From assembly GCA_035772405.1 (NCBI GenBank), contig JAYKKM010000439.1, forward strand, positions 10,519,501 through 10,583,500: a stretch of DNA of 64,000 nt, read 5' to 3'. Below are positions 1 to 17,500 of this stretch, in pieces. The notes below the pieces were generated by a model. That model did not search any database. It had not been told where the DNA came from and saw only the letters and a program-made list of their open reading frames with translations. This DNA comes from Chrysogorgia sp. JL179-B06. Its lineage: Eukaryota; Cnidaria; Anthozoa; Scleralcyonacea; Chrysogorgiidae. Both the position numbers and the translations under genes were made by a program. The first letter of the stretch is position 1, and every line of letters begins with the position of its first letter.

Positions 1-600
1 AATGTTATCTCGGTCAATATTTAAAAGTTTTCAATTCTGAAAACAGATTTGGAATTATCAGATGCATACGTGCATACCCATCGCCAAAAAAAACCTGTTT
101 ATGTACTTAGAAATTGTCGGTAATCAGGCGGCCACTTCGTCGTATATTATTTTGAACGTTTTCTCGGTCAATATTTAACCATTTTCAATTCTGAAAACAG
201 TTTTTGGAATTACCGAGTCTAAATACATAACATACGCGTCCATTATATCATGAGAACGTGGATACCCTTCATAAAAACCTGTTTATGCCATTCGTCAGAT
301 CAAAAATCGCCAATGGCCGCTTCGCGTTGCTGCCCAAACGACTTTTTACTTCCTTATAAGGAGTTGATATTTACCAATTCACCATCATGGTTTCGACGTA
401 TTTTAAAGCTTTGTTCAAATTTATTGCCACGACCAAATTGTTGTTCTGTTTGTGGAACAGAGAAACACGTGTCTGTAAATTGTACTATTACGCTACTTCA
501 CTTCGGTGTTGTTGAGCACTCTGTGAAGTTGGTGTGGGTGTTAGCGATAATGCAACGCTTACTACCCTTGTGGTAGTTTGAGCACTATGGCGCTATACCG
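1..600 (+). repeat. Interspersed repeat family 'A', copy 1
   Basis: Two tandem versions of one block occur here (about 1-110 and 145-250), recognisable by the words CTCGGTCAATATTTAA, TTCAATTCTGAAAACAG and GAATTACCGAGTCTAAATAC. Diverged copies lie at about 6,490-6,780 and 34,620-34,700 (minus) and 55,890-56,350 (plus, again two in tandem). No terminal repeats or transposase are visible. Some copies carry short open frames with similar translation, but I see no coding evidence. A nonautonomous element of unknown class. Nothing recognisable follows at 600-746. Confidence 0.6.
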
Positions 601-746
601 CTTCACGCTCTCTGGATGTGCGCATGACTGCTATTGTGCCACAAGCGGTTGTCACCGGCAATCGCTTGTGTATAATTAGTTCTCATTTTACCGATCAGCT
701 ACATTGATGAGCTGTGGAAACGAAACACCGTGTCTGTAAGATTGTA

Positions 747-4612
<3,866 letters not shown>

Positions 4613-6054
4613 CTTTGGTCTTAAAATGTATGTATTCCAACACTCGAAATTTTCCTTCACCACAAATCCTTTCAACATGTAGTTTGATCGAGTGAAATGC
4701 CAAATATTACCTATAATATACCCAGAATCTTATCCCGGCATTACCACCATATATACAGAACTCGTGACTAGGCTCTCGGCAACGGCTTCCGTATAGCTGC
4801 AGTGGTCAGAGCACTGCACTAGCAATCGCAGGGTCGCGGGTTCAATTCCTACCGGAAGGCCGCTAAGTTGCATTTTTCGCAACTGGTCCCGGTTTGGTCT
4901 TAAAATGTATGTATTCCAACACTCGAAATTTTCCTTCACCACAAATCCTTTCAACATGTAGTTTGATCGAGTGAAATGCCAAATATTACCTATAATATAC
5001 CCAGAATCTTATCCCGGCATTACCACCATATATACAGAACTCGTGACTAGGCTCTCGGCAACGGCTTCCGTAGCTCAGTGGTCAGAGCACTGCACTAGCA
5101 ATCGCAGGGTCGCGGGTTCAATTCCTATCGGAAGGCCGCTAAGTTGCATTTTTCGCAACTGGTCCCGGTTTGGTCTTAAAATGTATGTATTCCAACACTC
5201 GAAATTTTCCTTCACCACAAATCCTTTCAACATGTAGTTTGATCGAGTGAAATGCCAAATATTACCTATAATATACCCAGAATCTTATCCCGGCATTACC
5301 ACCATATATACAGAACTCGTGACTAGGCTCTCGGCAACGGCTTCCGTAGCTCAGTGGTCAGAGCACTGCACTAGCAATCGCAGGGTCGCGGGTTCAATTC
5401 CTACCGGAAGGCCGCTAAGTTGCATTTTTCGCAACTGGTCCCGGTTTGGTCTTAAAATGTATGTATTCCAACACTCGAAATTTTCCTTCACCACAAATCC
5501 TTTCAACATGTAGTTTGATCGAGTGAAATGCCAAATATTACCTATAATATACCCAGAATCTTATCCCGGCATTACCACCATATATACAGAACTCGTGACT
5601 AGGCTCTCGGCAACGGCTTCCGTAGCTCAGCGGTCAGAGCACTGCACTAGCAATCGCAGGGTCGCGGGTTCAATTCCTACCGGAAGGCCGCTAAGTTGCA
5701 TTTTTCGCAACTGGTCCCGGTTTGGTCTTAAAATGTATGTATTCCAACACTCGAAATTTTCCTTCACCACAAACCTTTCAACATGTAGTTTGATCGAGTG
5801 AAATGCCAAATATTACCTATAATATACCCAGAATCTTATCCCGGCATTACCACCATATATACAGAACTCGTGACCAGGCTCTCGGCAACGGCTTCCGTAG
5901 CTCAGTGGTCAGAGCACTGCACTAGCAATCGCAGGGTCGCGAGTTCAATTCCTACCGAAAGGCCGCTAAGTTGCATTTTTCGCAACTGGTCCCGGTTTGG
6001 TCTTAAAATGTATGTATTCCAACACTCGAAATTTTCCTTCACCACAAATCCTTT

Positions 6055-6060
<6 letters not shown>
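4613..6060 (+). repeat. Tandem array of tRNA-derived units, plus-strand half
   Basis: Five units of the same ~276-bp repeat in plus orientation, with tRNA-like heads at 4786-4858, 5065-5134, 5341-5410, 5617-5686 and 5892-5961. The first has extra bases in the D-arm region (GTATAGCTGCAGTGG). The last has lost a base pair in the acceptor (ACCGAAAG). The right end breaks off at ...TTTCAACAT directly into the TA tract. With the minus half it could form a hairpin up to 1.4 kb long. Confidence 0.9.
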
Positions 6061-6149
<89 letters not shown>

Positions 6150-6298
6150 ATATATACTATCTATATCTATATCTATATCTATATCTATATATATAGATAT
6201 ATAGATATAGATATAGATATAGATATAGATATAGATATAGATATATATATATATATATATATATAGATATATATAGATATATATAGATATATAGATAT

Positions 6299-6350
<52 letters not shown>
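6059..6350. repeat. (TA)n/(TATC)n/(TAGA)n microsatellite
   Basis: Compound AT repeat of ~290 bp with runs of CTATAT and GATATA, closing the right side of the tRNA-like array. Confidence 0.95.
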
Positions 6351-6352
<2 letters not shown>

Positions 6353-6365
6353 AACTTTTCGTGAG

Positions 6366-6780
6366 AAATAGATCCCTGCCGCGGCGAGATTATTACCCCC
6401 ACTTCGCTCGCATTCGCGACCTCGCCCGCGGCGAGATTATTACCCCCACTTCGCTCGCATTCGCGACCTCGCGTGCGAGGGGATAAGCGGAGCATGGAAG
6501 GACCAACTCCTTATAGGGAAGTAAAAAGTCGTTTTGGGTAATCCATTTGAATTGGACAATATTTGGGCAGATAACGCGATCTGTGATCTGCCATTGGCGA
6601 TCTGTGATCTGACGAATTACATAAACAGGTTTTTTCGAATGGTATACACGTTTGCGTAATATTATAGGCACGTGTGTTATGTATTTACACTCGCTAATTC
6701 CAAATCTGTATTCAGATTTGAAAACGGTTAAATATTGGCTGAGATAACGTTCAAAATCTAAGGCCATTTTGTCGTACCTA
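6366..6780 (-). repeat. Tandem GC-rich 50-bp duplication followed by repeat family 'A', copy 2
   Basis: A ~50-bp unit beginning CCGCGGCGAGATTATTACC occurs twice (6378-6427 and 6428-6477). The related phrase GATCCCTGCCGCGGCG recurs at 33,845 (minus) and 57,059 (plus). From about 6,490 the sequence is an inverted copy of the repeat seen at 1-250. The 95-codon or longer open frames here are not supported as genes. Confidence 0.6.
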
Positions 6781-6911
6781 TCTCACAAATACACAAGGAA
6801 TAATACGGGGAATAATAATTTTTTTAACAGAAAAATCTTGATGAGTATTAAATCGCATCCTCTAGGAGGTTGTCGTGTAAATATTAACTACAAGTAATAT
6901 TTTTATTGTTA

Positions 6912-7000
6912 TAGGGATTTATGGTGAAGGAAAATTTCGAGTGTTAGACTATATATATTTTAAGACCAAACTGGGATCAGCTGGAATTGATCCTGAGACC
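6912..7000 (-). repeat. Decayed tRNA-SINE tail fragment
   Basis: Matches the tail of the array unit (GGTGAAGGAAAATTTCGAG, then ATTTTAAGACCAAAC) followed by a degenerate B-box region. This is an independent dispersed copy, so the array unit derives from a SINE family. Confidence 0.65.
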
Positions 7001-7009
7001 CTGTAACAC

Positions 7010-7200
7010 GGAGTCTAATACTAAGCCTAATACTAAGCCTAATACTAATCCTAATACTAAGCCTAATACTAATCCTAATCCTAATACTAATCCTAAACCT
7101 AATCCTAATACTAAGCCTAATACTAATCCTAATACTAAGCCCAATACTAATCATAATAAACCCGCCCAATACTAAACCTAACTCTAACCCTAATATCAAC
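7010..7200 (+). repeat. Telomere-like satellite (CCTAATACTAAG)n
   Basis: About 14 repeats of hexamers CCTAAT/ACTAAG/CCTAAA, mostly arranged as 12-mers, fading into AACCTAACTCTAACCCTAA. It resembles degenerate TTAGGG DNA but is mainly TTAGTA/TTAGGA, so it is a simple satellite rather than a chromosome end. Confidence 0.85.
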
Positions 7201-7690
7201 CTTTATAAAATTACAATATTCGGAAAATTCACAAGTCTATTTAAGACTATTTTTGACGAGAATAAGTTAATTTATTCTATTTTATTTTATGTAAACAAAC
7301 ATTTCACTTCTGGTGGGGTGATTTGACGTTGTTCGGCGTTGCTATGACAATTTTATATTGTCGAAGTTTATTATTCGTTCGAAGAGTTTGAGAGCTGTGA
7401 CTTTTTTGAGAGCTGTGAAAATAAACCTTTACATTTTGCGATTATTTGTGTGGTCTTGGACGTTCCGCACATTTTAAGAGATTATGTCAAAATATACTGT
7501 TTAAATGTACATTAAATGTACTGGTAACAGCAATTCAGCAAACTTGTCAACCGACGAGTAATATCGTAGCCAGGTGCGCCGCACCGGGACCGTATCAGCC
7601 CATCCGGCAAACTGCCTCTTTTTATTAATGGTGCTATAATATTTTCTTAAAAATAATGGATACACTACAGAAAAAGTGATTCGTGGTCTT
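7201..7690. other. Unassigned spacer
   Basis: AT-rich DNA without a supportable gene or repeat. A 60-codon frame at 7446-7628 has no recognisable domain. Confidence 0.5.
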
Positions 7691-7694
7691 TAGA

Positions 7695-7795
7695 TTTTAA
7701 TCAAAAGTGCTGTCAAAATGCAAGAAATGCCATTTCAGAAACCTAAATTCAAACATTTTCTTGCGGTAAATCCCCCCGGACCCCCTATATGTCGT
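7695..7795 (+). repeat. Dispersed ~100-bp repeat ending in CCCCCGGACCCCC
   Basis: Related to 48,555-48,650: both contain AAAATGCAxGAAATGCC, AGAxACC, AAATTC/AAATTTC and a C-rich end followed by CATCG or TGTCG. Probably the remnant of a DNA transposon terminus; class not determined. Confidence 0.5.
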
Positions 7796-7861
7796 CACTT
7801 TGTGGGAGGGGCCCGAACTTTTTTTCTCGCACTCGCGCGAAGTATTTATATTTTAAGTTAA

Positions 7862-8270
7862 AGTGGCCCTAACCTCAAAATTTTTCATTGTCTATATTAA
7901 AATGATAAAGTAACTTCTTTTGAAGATTCTCGTTTCTTCGCTTTCTTTTTTAGATATATCAGTTTGTTTGATATGCAAATGTCCGGAATTTACGTCACAC
8001 ATGCACAATGAGTTATCTTATATATCTTTGCGTTCATCAAATAAAAACACTAAAGTGTGAATAACACTTCTCCCACAACACCAAACCTCTCGATTTTAAA
8101 GGATTTCGTTCGAGAATGAAGTGATATACACATTTCTCCAATAAGTCATTATGCATGTGTGACGTAAATTTCGGACATTTGCATATCAAACAAACTGATA
8201 TATCTCAAAAAGAAAGTGAAGAAACGAAAATCTTCAAGTGAAGTTACAAAATTTTGAGGTTAGGGGCACT
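7862..8270. mobile_element. TTAA-flanked palindromic MITE, family 1 (copy 1)
   Basis: Termini AGTGGCCCTAACCTCAAAA and TTTTGAGGTTAGGGGCACT are inverted repeats flanked on both sides by TTAA (7858-7861, 8271-8274). The arms stay complementary far inward (shared words ATATGCAAATGTCCGGAA and ATTTACGTCACACATGC in opposite orientation). No ORF. A second copy lies at 62,877-63,351 within AP1M. The TTAA duplication fits piggyBac- or Kolobok-type mobilisation. Confidence 0.85.
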
Positions 8271-8439
8271 TTAACATGCAGAAATGTAGTACATCAAAAT
8301 AGTATTGTGATACTTGTGGCCTCACGAAGATTGATGACGATTTTGCCAGAAAACAAATTACTGAAATCAATCCTGATATAAATGACTGTAGAGAAATCGC
8401 ACAGGTGGTGATATGAAATTTTTTTTCTTGATACATATT

Positions 8440-8770
8440 TTTCTAAATATACTCTACTGCATTCTACTTCACTCTACTCTCCTACACCCTAATAATACAC
8501 TCTACTGTACTCCACTACACTCTACTACACTTACTACGTCACCCTGATGTTGGGACACAGGTGACAAATCGCGGGGACGTGTCGCAGGGACATGTTGCAG
8601 GGACACACGAGGCGACAAATCGCGGGGCATGTTGTGGGGACATTTCCCCTGATGAGGACACACGAGGTGACATGTCAGAGAAGGAAAAGGAAAATAAAAT
8701 AACGTTCTTTGATTGGTTTATTTTAATTTTGTCAAAGTGGTTTATTAAAATTTTGTCCCCGCGACAGGAT
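8440..8770 (+). repeat. Degenerate CTCTA-rich and GGGACA-rich minisatellites
   Basis: 8440-8540 is a run of imperfect CACTCTACT motifs; 8540-8670 holds diverged ~25-bp units around GGGACA, GACAAATCGCGGGG and ACACACGAGG. A 72-codon frame (8561-8779) only reflects the repeat. CTCTA-type words recur at 9125-9190. Confidence 0.55.
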
Positions 8771-8900
8771 TTCGCATGAACCTTAATTTACTAAACTACA
8801 CCCTAATGTACTAGACTAATGAGAATTTGCATTAAATCAAAAGCGTTATATATCGTAATTAATCAAAGTATAAGCAATTGTTTCTGAATTATTTTATAAA

Positions 8901-9125
8901 AATAATAGAATACGTTTGCTTGGGTCTCTATAACGTGATCGAAACCCTCGAGAAGTAATAAAAACATTCGAGAAGTTGGGAAAGCACTCTCCTCGGCGGC
9001 TCGTGCTTCTCCCTACACTTCTCTTGTGTTTTTATTACGTCACTCAGGTTTCGATAACGTTATAGAGACCCAGGCAAACGTATTCTATTATTTAAACAGA
9101 GACCCGGCAAACGTATTCTATTATA
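8901..9125. mobile_element. Foldback MITE
   Basis: Inverted arms: TAGAATACGTTTGC...GGTCTCTATAACG...AGTAATAAAAAC at 8905-8967 and the complement at about 9030-9092. A further GAGACCCGGCAAACGTATTC follows at 9099-9120. No coding capacity. Confidence 0.7.
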
Positions 9126-9667
9126 TATTCACTCAACTTCACTCTACACTCTCTAATGTACTAGACCTTACTCTACTAAATTCTACTACTATTCATCACA
9201 TATAACCCTAAAATCCCTTTTAATTTTACAAACGAAAGATTTGAGAACTATAACTCTCTTGATGAAAAAATAAAATATTTTCTGTTGCCCAAATTAATTC
9301 GAGAAATTTATTTTGTCAATAAAAATTGATAATTATTGAATCTAACAAGAATTCCCTATTTATTTTATTTCATCTTGTCTCGATGTACTTATTTCGTTCC
9401 GTCACCTGAGTTAATAACTTATATACATGATTTTACTTCAAAATATATTGGTGTCTGTGCTGTTTTAGCCCTATCATTATTATAAGGAGCTTGTACCTGC
9501 AGACATTTCATGGTATATGTATTTCTCTATTTGTAAGTTATTGTAACTTGATTTGTTGGCAGGGGCCGGATTTAGGAATGGCAAGCTGGGTAGTTGCCCC
9601 GCAGGGGCCTCCACATCTAAAAAATGTATTTGTGCAAATGCCTGAGTGGTAGTTAGTGTTACAGATA
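9126..9667. other. Unassigned AT-rich spacer
   Basis: Nothing recognisable apart from CTCTA-type simple sequence near its left end. Confidence 0.4.
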
Positions 9668-9669
9668 TA

Positions 9670-9854
9670 GACCTCTTTCATAATGATAATGGCTACCATT
9701 TTAAATATTCTTTTATGTGCATATAAATCAGCCTTTACAACCTCGTTAGGAAGGAAAGATTCTTTTGAATTGCTGACACGCAATCGAGGCCATAAAGGCT
9801 AATTTAGATGCACATAAAGGAATATTTAAATTGGTCGCCATTATGAAAGAGGTC
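9670..9854. mobile_element. TA-flanked palindromic MITE
   Basis: Ends GACCTCTTTCATAATG and CATTATGAAAGAGGTC are perfect inverts flanked by TA on each side, as in mariner/Tc-type elements. The arms extend inward through ATTTTAAATATTC and GCACATAAA-type words. The 81-codon frame across it is spurious. Confidence 0.75.
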
Positions 9855-10975
9855 TAAGATATTCATCTTATCTCATTCTCTACTTTATATAGCTTATTCA
9901 GATTCTTTACTTGAAACATAGGATCTAGATTCTTATATAGATTGATCATGATGTTTATAGATGTACATTTTTATTCAGATTCTTTGTACTTAAAAAATAT
10001 ACTTTATGGATGACTGAAAATATGTGTCTTCCTTTTTAGCAGGTGGGGCCTGTTTGTTGGGTACAAATGAATTAATTTTCTACTACATTCTACAGGATTC
10101 GAATGCATGTTAATACGTATTAAGGTCCCCTATTATACCAAGACAACAATAGACATGCATGAAGTGGTTACCCCATTTTGAAACGAAACTTTATGATACC
10201 ATTCCGAAACGAAATACAGACCCTTTTGAAACGAAATGAATCTTTACATCCTGAAATTAAAAATTAGTTCCCAGATAATTCCCTACACTGCTTATTTTTT
10301 ACTGTATCGAAGGTTTATTCGACATAGAAGTGTTTGAAATCGAGTTTGAAATCGTGTTTCTTCGACTGTTTAAAGTATGCGCAACCTTATTAAGGGTGCT
10401 GTATATATAGATAATGTTTGAGTTCATATATGTTTGTTTAGATTATATGGCGAGACCGTTAAATTCAAGTAATTAACGTTAACGTCGTAATACATAATTA
10501 ATACCAAACGTTCAAACGCAAATATTTTAGTTCCTGTCGCTCCAACTGCTTAGATTCCACGGAGCATCATTGTGTGTGCTTAGCTTCAACCTCGTTCTTT
10601 TGCATCCCACTCAGTTTTTTTACTCATTTTGTTCTTTCAGTGGAGTTCGGGAAAGTGGGGTTGGGGCTGTGCGTGTGTGTTGGTACATCGTGAATTCCGA
10701 CCAGTTGGTCTATGACTTTATGTATTGACTTTTTGGTTGTTCTTATACATCTATTTTTAATTTCAACGGGAAGGCGCCTCGCATGGGTCCTCCAGTCCCG
10801 TTCGCGCTCCTTCCGTTTCGGTATTTTTTGTAATTACATTAATATCTTACAGTATAAAATCGATCAAATAGACAAATGCTAAAAGCATTGATATACGGCA
10901 ATTACTTCGATGAAAATTCGAAGAGGTTTGTGACCGCATGCCAAGGTTCATTGAATTTTAAAATGTTGTATTTCG
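9855..10975. other. Unassigned spacer
   Basis: About 1.1 kb of AT-rich DNA with no gene. 10,165-10,250 has three copies of a CGAAACGAAAT-like motif related to the repeat at 10,980. Confidence 0.4.
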
Positions 10976-10979
10976 TTTA

Positions 10980-11125
10980 GGATGATCTAGAAATGTGCAT
11001 TTCATTTTAAAATAAAATGTTTTGTTTACGAAATGCTTTGCTTTCTGTTTCATTTCAAAATGAAATATCTCATTTCAAAATGAAACGTTTTGTTTCAAAT
11101 ATATTAATTTGACACCACCAAGGCT
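10980..11125 (+). repeat. TTTCATTTCAAAATGAAA repeat, copy 1
   Basis: Imperfect palindromic tandem of ATTTCAAAATGAAA words ending in TTTGACACCACC. A longer copy lies at 16,400-16,605 in a KLHL intron with the same TTTTGACACCACTA end, so this is one dispersed element. Confidence 0.65.
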
Positions 11126-11511
11126 GACCCTAGTTTTAGCGAACAGAAACGTGGAGATGTCGGGCCAGACAGGGATATTTACTAACCCTAACTCTGAGTT
11201 TTATACTTTAGCAGCAGAAAACGAAAGATGATATACAAATTAAGTCAAGTTTAACGTACAATATTTGGGCTACAAACAAACGTTCGCGGTCCTTTGAACC
11301 CTGATAGAAATAATTTAATCAACTTTATTAAACAAGTATTGACATAAAAACTAAAAGGAAATCAAGCTATTGACAATTCTGTTTTTCTTAAACTTAAAAT
11401 CTCAATAACAAAAGTAGTATAGTACAGTAAATATATATTTCAGCTCTGGTTAATAAATACACTTTATAAATATCTCAATCAAATTCACTTTGTTTTCCAA
11501 CAACATGAGAA
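11126..11511 (-). other. 3' flank of the KLHL gene
   Basis: Between the KLHL stop codon and the preceding repeat. TTTATT at 11,324-11,329 is an AATAAA poly(A) signal on the minus strand about 185 bp after the stop, the best candidate end of the transcript. Confidence 0.4.
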
Positions 11512-14500
11512 TTACTTTGTGAAAAACTTGTTTGCAACTGGTATACTGCAACATTTGAGGCCATGTATTGCAAAAGGCAACGAAGCAACGACTGTCCACT
11601 CGTGCTTTTCACAATAAAAACACTCCGTTTCTGAAGTGCACAATGCATTACGGTCACATCCTCCAACGATATAAACTTTGTTATCATCAACAGCTATCCC
11701 AGCATCCCAACGAGCAGTATTGGCATTTGGTATGACAGACCATTCATCGATATCTGGAGAGTAAACTTCACCAGAATTTAAATGACATGTACCATCCCAT
11801 CCACCTACAACATCCAAAGCAGTTTAAAAGATTAGTATAGGTAATCGCATGGGTGTTTTAAAGTTTCACGATTTATGAAACTTTGAAAACACAAGTGAAA
11901 TTAATCCTTAATTTCACGAGGAACCATGTGATTACCTGATTAGAGGGCAAAATATATTCATAAATAAGTTAGCTACACACGTGAACAACATGAGCAAGCC
12001 AGCTAAATGTAAAAGCCAAGCGTGAAAAACAACTATATATATAACCCACTGAAAGTAAACGGTACATTACAACGAACTTTACTGAGTCAAACATCAACTT
12101 AAGAGAACAGAAGAGCTTGGATTTACGAGTAAAACAACATTATAACTTAAGTGTTTCCCGCTGGCGTCTCCACCAATCAGGTACAAGTAATTTTATCCTG
12201 AATTTAGGAAAAATGTCCTCATTAACCAATCACATTCGACTAATTTTTCCCTCTATATGATTTATCATTTATAGACCCGGAGCGAGGGGAATTCGACGAA
12301 ATATTACCCCGAGGGATGACATATCCCGAGGGGTAATATTTCGACGAATTCCCCGAGCGGAAGGTCTATAAATTCACAGGATAAATTATATATTATACCG
12401 AAACAATCTTGAATGCTGTCTTGAAACGTCTAGAAACGTCTTGTTGTACCTCCATTAGTATTCGTGATCAGCTGGTGATTCGAGGTCAAATATCATGCCC
12501 CCGAGAAATCGAGGGGAATTCGAGTTTAAATTGACTGGTCACGTGGTACGGATCTAGCTCTTTGATTGGACAATTTGTAGTTGAGGTATAATATTACTAC
12601 TTTACTAACTCCAGAAATATCGATTAATCATGTGCATTAATTTTCATGTTACCCTGAGGATGATTCTGGAATTAGTTATTCTAGTTTTAGATAGTGGTAA
12701 TTTTGATAAATCTGCTAAATTATACTGTATAATGACTTACCAATGACATATATTTTACCATTGCAGAAGGCCCCACAAGCACTGGCACGCTTGCAGGACA
12801 TGGGGGACATTTCACACCAAGTATCACTGGTTGGATCATACTTCTCGACTGAATTTAAGGACATACCATAATAATTTACGCCCCCAATCACAAACAAGTT
12901 CTGACAACCAACAACACATGCACTACTTCTTGTCGACGCCATTGGGCATATCATAGTCCATGTATCAGTTCCAGGACTGTACTTTTCGACAGAGTTTTGA
13001 CGCACATTATTCTCATCACAACCTCCAACAGCGTACATTGTACCTAGAAAAATATTTTCATAGAGATGCCTCAAATAAGATCCTAAGATACTATTTTAAA
13101 GGTCCTTAGATACTATTTGATCCACATGGTCCTGGAAAGTGCCGGTCTGCTCAGTGAGATCTCACATCACAACTATTTCCCTTATTAAAATTTCATTGCG
13201 TTGAGCAGGCCCGAAATGAGCAGGCCCGCCTGCACCAATTGGTAGTTTATTGCATTCTAAGTTATTCATGTTAAATACCCAAGCAGGTCCAAAAGTTATT
13301 TCTCATGTGAAACAATATCTCGCTGAGTGGGCCATCTAACTTACCCTGGATTATGTGAACGTGTGTAACGGATATAAGGTCTGCAAATCGAAATACGTCC
13401 GAACACCCTTAAGGTAATTCGGAAGAGAATGATGGAAGACGGTAGCACAGTATTCAAGGACAGGTCTAATGCAAATACAATAACTCATGTACAGGTATAA
13501 ATTCTGTTTGTGCCAGAAAAAGCAGTCGTAAATCGCAGGTGGTCATAAAACATGGGGTCGTAAATATTACCATTCTCTATGTACATTATTGGCATTTTGT
13601 AAGTTTCTAAGTTTCTTTTTGTTTAGGTACCTCCATTTGCATTCAAGTGCAAACCTCAAACATTTTTTTGAGTTGTTTGATGTTTGAAATGTGTTGTTTT
13701 AAAGGCATTTGTCTCATTAGGAGTTTGTCCCAATCAGATTTAAACAGCTCAAAATTTTTTTGCAGTTTGCATTTGAACATATTAAATGGCTGTAATGGAC
13801 TAAACCAACTTAAGATATATAATTATTATGGTAATGTTCATTGTATAAGTTTATTGTAAGACAGCAGATATACAGTAATAAGAACAGTTTTGAATAATTT
13901 TAAAACCACCAGACAAAACATGATAGACACTTCCTCAATTTTCTTCAATGTTGATGAGGTACAGGCTCCAAGTTGAGTTTGGCAATAACAATTTGTCAAT
14001 GTATTCACAGATTCACTGTTACTGTGTTTTCATACCCAACTTCAATTCCAAGCCATTGTTTGTGGCTACTGTACTATCATGACATACAAGTCGACCTCCT
14101 AATTTTTGGGTAAAAAATTGTGATTTTTAGGATACCCTGTGTATAAGTCGAGTCCCCAAATTAAATAGTTACTGGTAGCAGACACAGAATAATATTCACG
14201 GAAATTTTAATAGCGTAATACAACGAATCTTTAAAAACGAGAACGGAAGTATTTTACAGAAACAAATAAATACGCTTTTAATCGAACCTACAGTATTTAC
14301 AACTTACTCAATTTAATAGTATGCTGGTCTTATAAAGAAAAGGAAATTACAAACAATGTTTCAGCCAGTGGCAATTCGATCCACAATCAGCACATTTTGT
14401 CCTCGGTATTCTTCTGAATTTTCTCTTGTTGTGCCAGTCTCGAACGAGCTTTTCGTTAACGCCATACTTATGTCCAGCAGCACGTTGTACTTTCTTCGTT

Positions 14501-17500
14501 TTAACGGATCTCCTCCGCAGGCGTTTTTTGGGTGAGAAATTAAGGGTACTATACACTGGAGTTAGCATGAAATGCATGCTATTTACATGTATTGATTGAC
14601 ACAAATACTAGCGATAAACTGATTGGCCCATTTCCTGATGCATCGAGAGGACTGGGTACTAGTTTATCATTCTATGATTTTGTGACCCTTCGTGTATAAG
14701 TCGAGGTCGGGTTTTTTATATCAATTTTTGGTCCTAGGAAATCGACTTATACACCGTGATATATGGTAGTGAAGCAAATTTGTGTCTATCTGGGATGCAC
14801 AGCATCTACAGTAGTCTTTTGTAGACATGCTATGTAGAAGATGTGTGTATTGACTTTCCAAATCTTACTTTAAAAGATGAGCCGATAATCGTAAATTAAT
14901 CGGTAGAAGCCGATAATCAGCAACTTTTAGGCTGACCGGTTATTGGCTGATCACATCTACATACATGTACTGTATATTGGCTGTCTGATAAATACTATTC
15001 AGGGTTTTATACTTGTGAATTTCATTTTCTTTTTTACAAAATATGCTAAGTTGTAGTGATTCCACAAAGAAACTGTCAAATTTAATTAATTTTGATAAGG
15101 TGCATCATATTTCTTGTTTGGTGAAATATTTTTTCAGGGTTCGAAATAACGAATAGTCTCTGCAGTCTCAGTATTGAACACAAACAAATAGTTCTAACAA
15201 ACTATAAATTGTAATAATTGTATTAAAATTGTAAAGAAAAGCCATCATCGATGCCATCATCAAAAGCCATCATCGATCCTCATCAATGCCATTTTTTGCG
15301 TGTCTGCTATAAAGTGCCCTGGGAACGAATCACTTTCTCGCACAGGCCCGCGTAATTTCCAGTAGCTACCCACACAAAATGGCAGCCAAAATTTGATCTC
15401 TGTCATGCATTTTTGTGATTTTATTATGCCTAGCCTAGAATTCCTTTAGGCATTCAATTTCTTGCACACCATTATTTTGCTTATAATTGAGAGGGCCCTG
15501 ACCTGGACGTCATGTTTCCAGTGAAAAAATGCACATCATTTTTACTCATCTAATTCAAACCCTGTTTTTTGTTACCGATTTTCATTAATTGTATTTCATT
15601 TTTCATATTTCAACTTAAATTCTGTCTTGCTGATAACTGATAGTTAATGATCACATCGGCAAATTCAAGTGTTGGGAATTCCTATTGACAAATATCAGTA
15701 ACCACCGAAAAATCAGCTGATCAGGTTGTAAATCCTATCAGAATTTATTGGATTGGTAAATTTGATTTTTCTTGATCTGCTCATCCCTCTAACTTTTCTT
15801 TATGGGTTACTTACCATCTAAGACTGCAACGTTCAACAGACTTCGTTTTTTCATCATAGATGCAACTGGTGCCCAGGTATTAGTGCGTGGATCATACCTT
15901 TCAACATCATTCAATGAACTTTGAGCTGAACCTAAATTATAAAGCACTTGAGTAGAACCTGAGTTTTACAACCACAAATATTGCCAAGTGGTAGATGATT
16001 GGGCAGACAATTAGAAAATTGTTTACCGTATTTCATCCAAAGTACAGTATGTGTAATTGCCATAATAGCTATATATCAATGCTTTTAGTATTAAAAGAAA
16101 CCATATAATAATAAGTGTACATGTATTCATTAAGGTCTTAAGGATACTAAACGTCTTGTATTAATGATGTACCGGTATTATAATGTCAACATTAAACTCC
16201 AATATTTGGTGTTCTTGTAATATTTTAATCAGCAAATAAACCATGTACATGAACTCAAACAAGATCTACACCTTTAGTAATGTTACACAAAATTATATTC
16301 AAAGCAACAAAATTTCAGACATTTCTAGGAAATACAAGTAGTGTGGGAACTCATTATTAATTTCAGGACACAGAGGCAGTCCTATTTCAACTCATAATGG
16401 TTTTGGAATGGCATTCATTTCAAAATGGTATGCATTTTGTTTCAAAATAAAATGTTTTGATTTCTGTTTCATTTCAAAAGGTTTTGTGCAAAATGGTGCA
16501 GCTTTCATTTCAAAATGAAATGTCTCATTTCAAAATGAAAAGTTTTGTTTCACAATGAAATATTTTGTTTCACAATGATTATAATTATTTAATTTTGACA
16601 CCACTAACGTGTCATACATGTAGTTGTTTTGCAGGTGAACCTGACTGAGAAGATGGCAATTACTTACTTATGAGTTAGGCATGATCAGCAAAGACACACA
16701 AATTTGTAGCTTTCACTATGTACTGAATCTGCCTCATAAACAAAATTAATGCTTCTGTTCTCTTCACAAACGAAGTGAAAATTAAGAAAGTGAAAACACT
16801 AGAGGTTAATTTGTAAATCCTGACTGATAAATATGTCAACTTGATTGGCTGACAACTGATCACAACAAAAAAAGTGACAATACAATACAATACAATAATG
16901 GGTTGAAATTTAGATTTTTCCACTAAACAGCAGGAATAGTAGTAGCAACAGTAGTAATAATAATTTGAAATCTAATATTTCATCTGAAGATCCATTATTC
17001 CTTATGTGTCCGACATTTTCTACCCACAAGAGTAAACAAACATAAAACATTTCTCTGGTTAATGAGTGCTTTATTTATATTTTATGTGACAGTAAGAATT
17101 GCTGTGCTCTTTTATTGTGGTCATACCTTGCCTCTCCTTCCATAACTATGCAGGTGGTTCTTTTACAGCCAGTATGCACTGCCACATTTTGAATTTTGTG
17201 AACTTTAAAGTTGTTTGCAATGACAGGTGGTGCCATTCAATATAGCAAAGTTAATTAAATTAAGGAGGAAAATATGCAAACTATATCCAGTACAAAATCC
17301 GTTCCCATGGTAAACTAATTAACATATTCATTGAAAAAACAGTTTATTTCATGCCAGAGAAAAGTCTTGCACTTCCGATATTCTGATTTTTCTACTACAC
17401 ATACAAAATACCACGATCAAGAAATTTGCTGGTCCGCTTAGCATAAATTTTGACCCGGAATACAATACAATTATACAATACATTATTTACCCACGTCTGG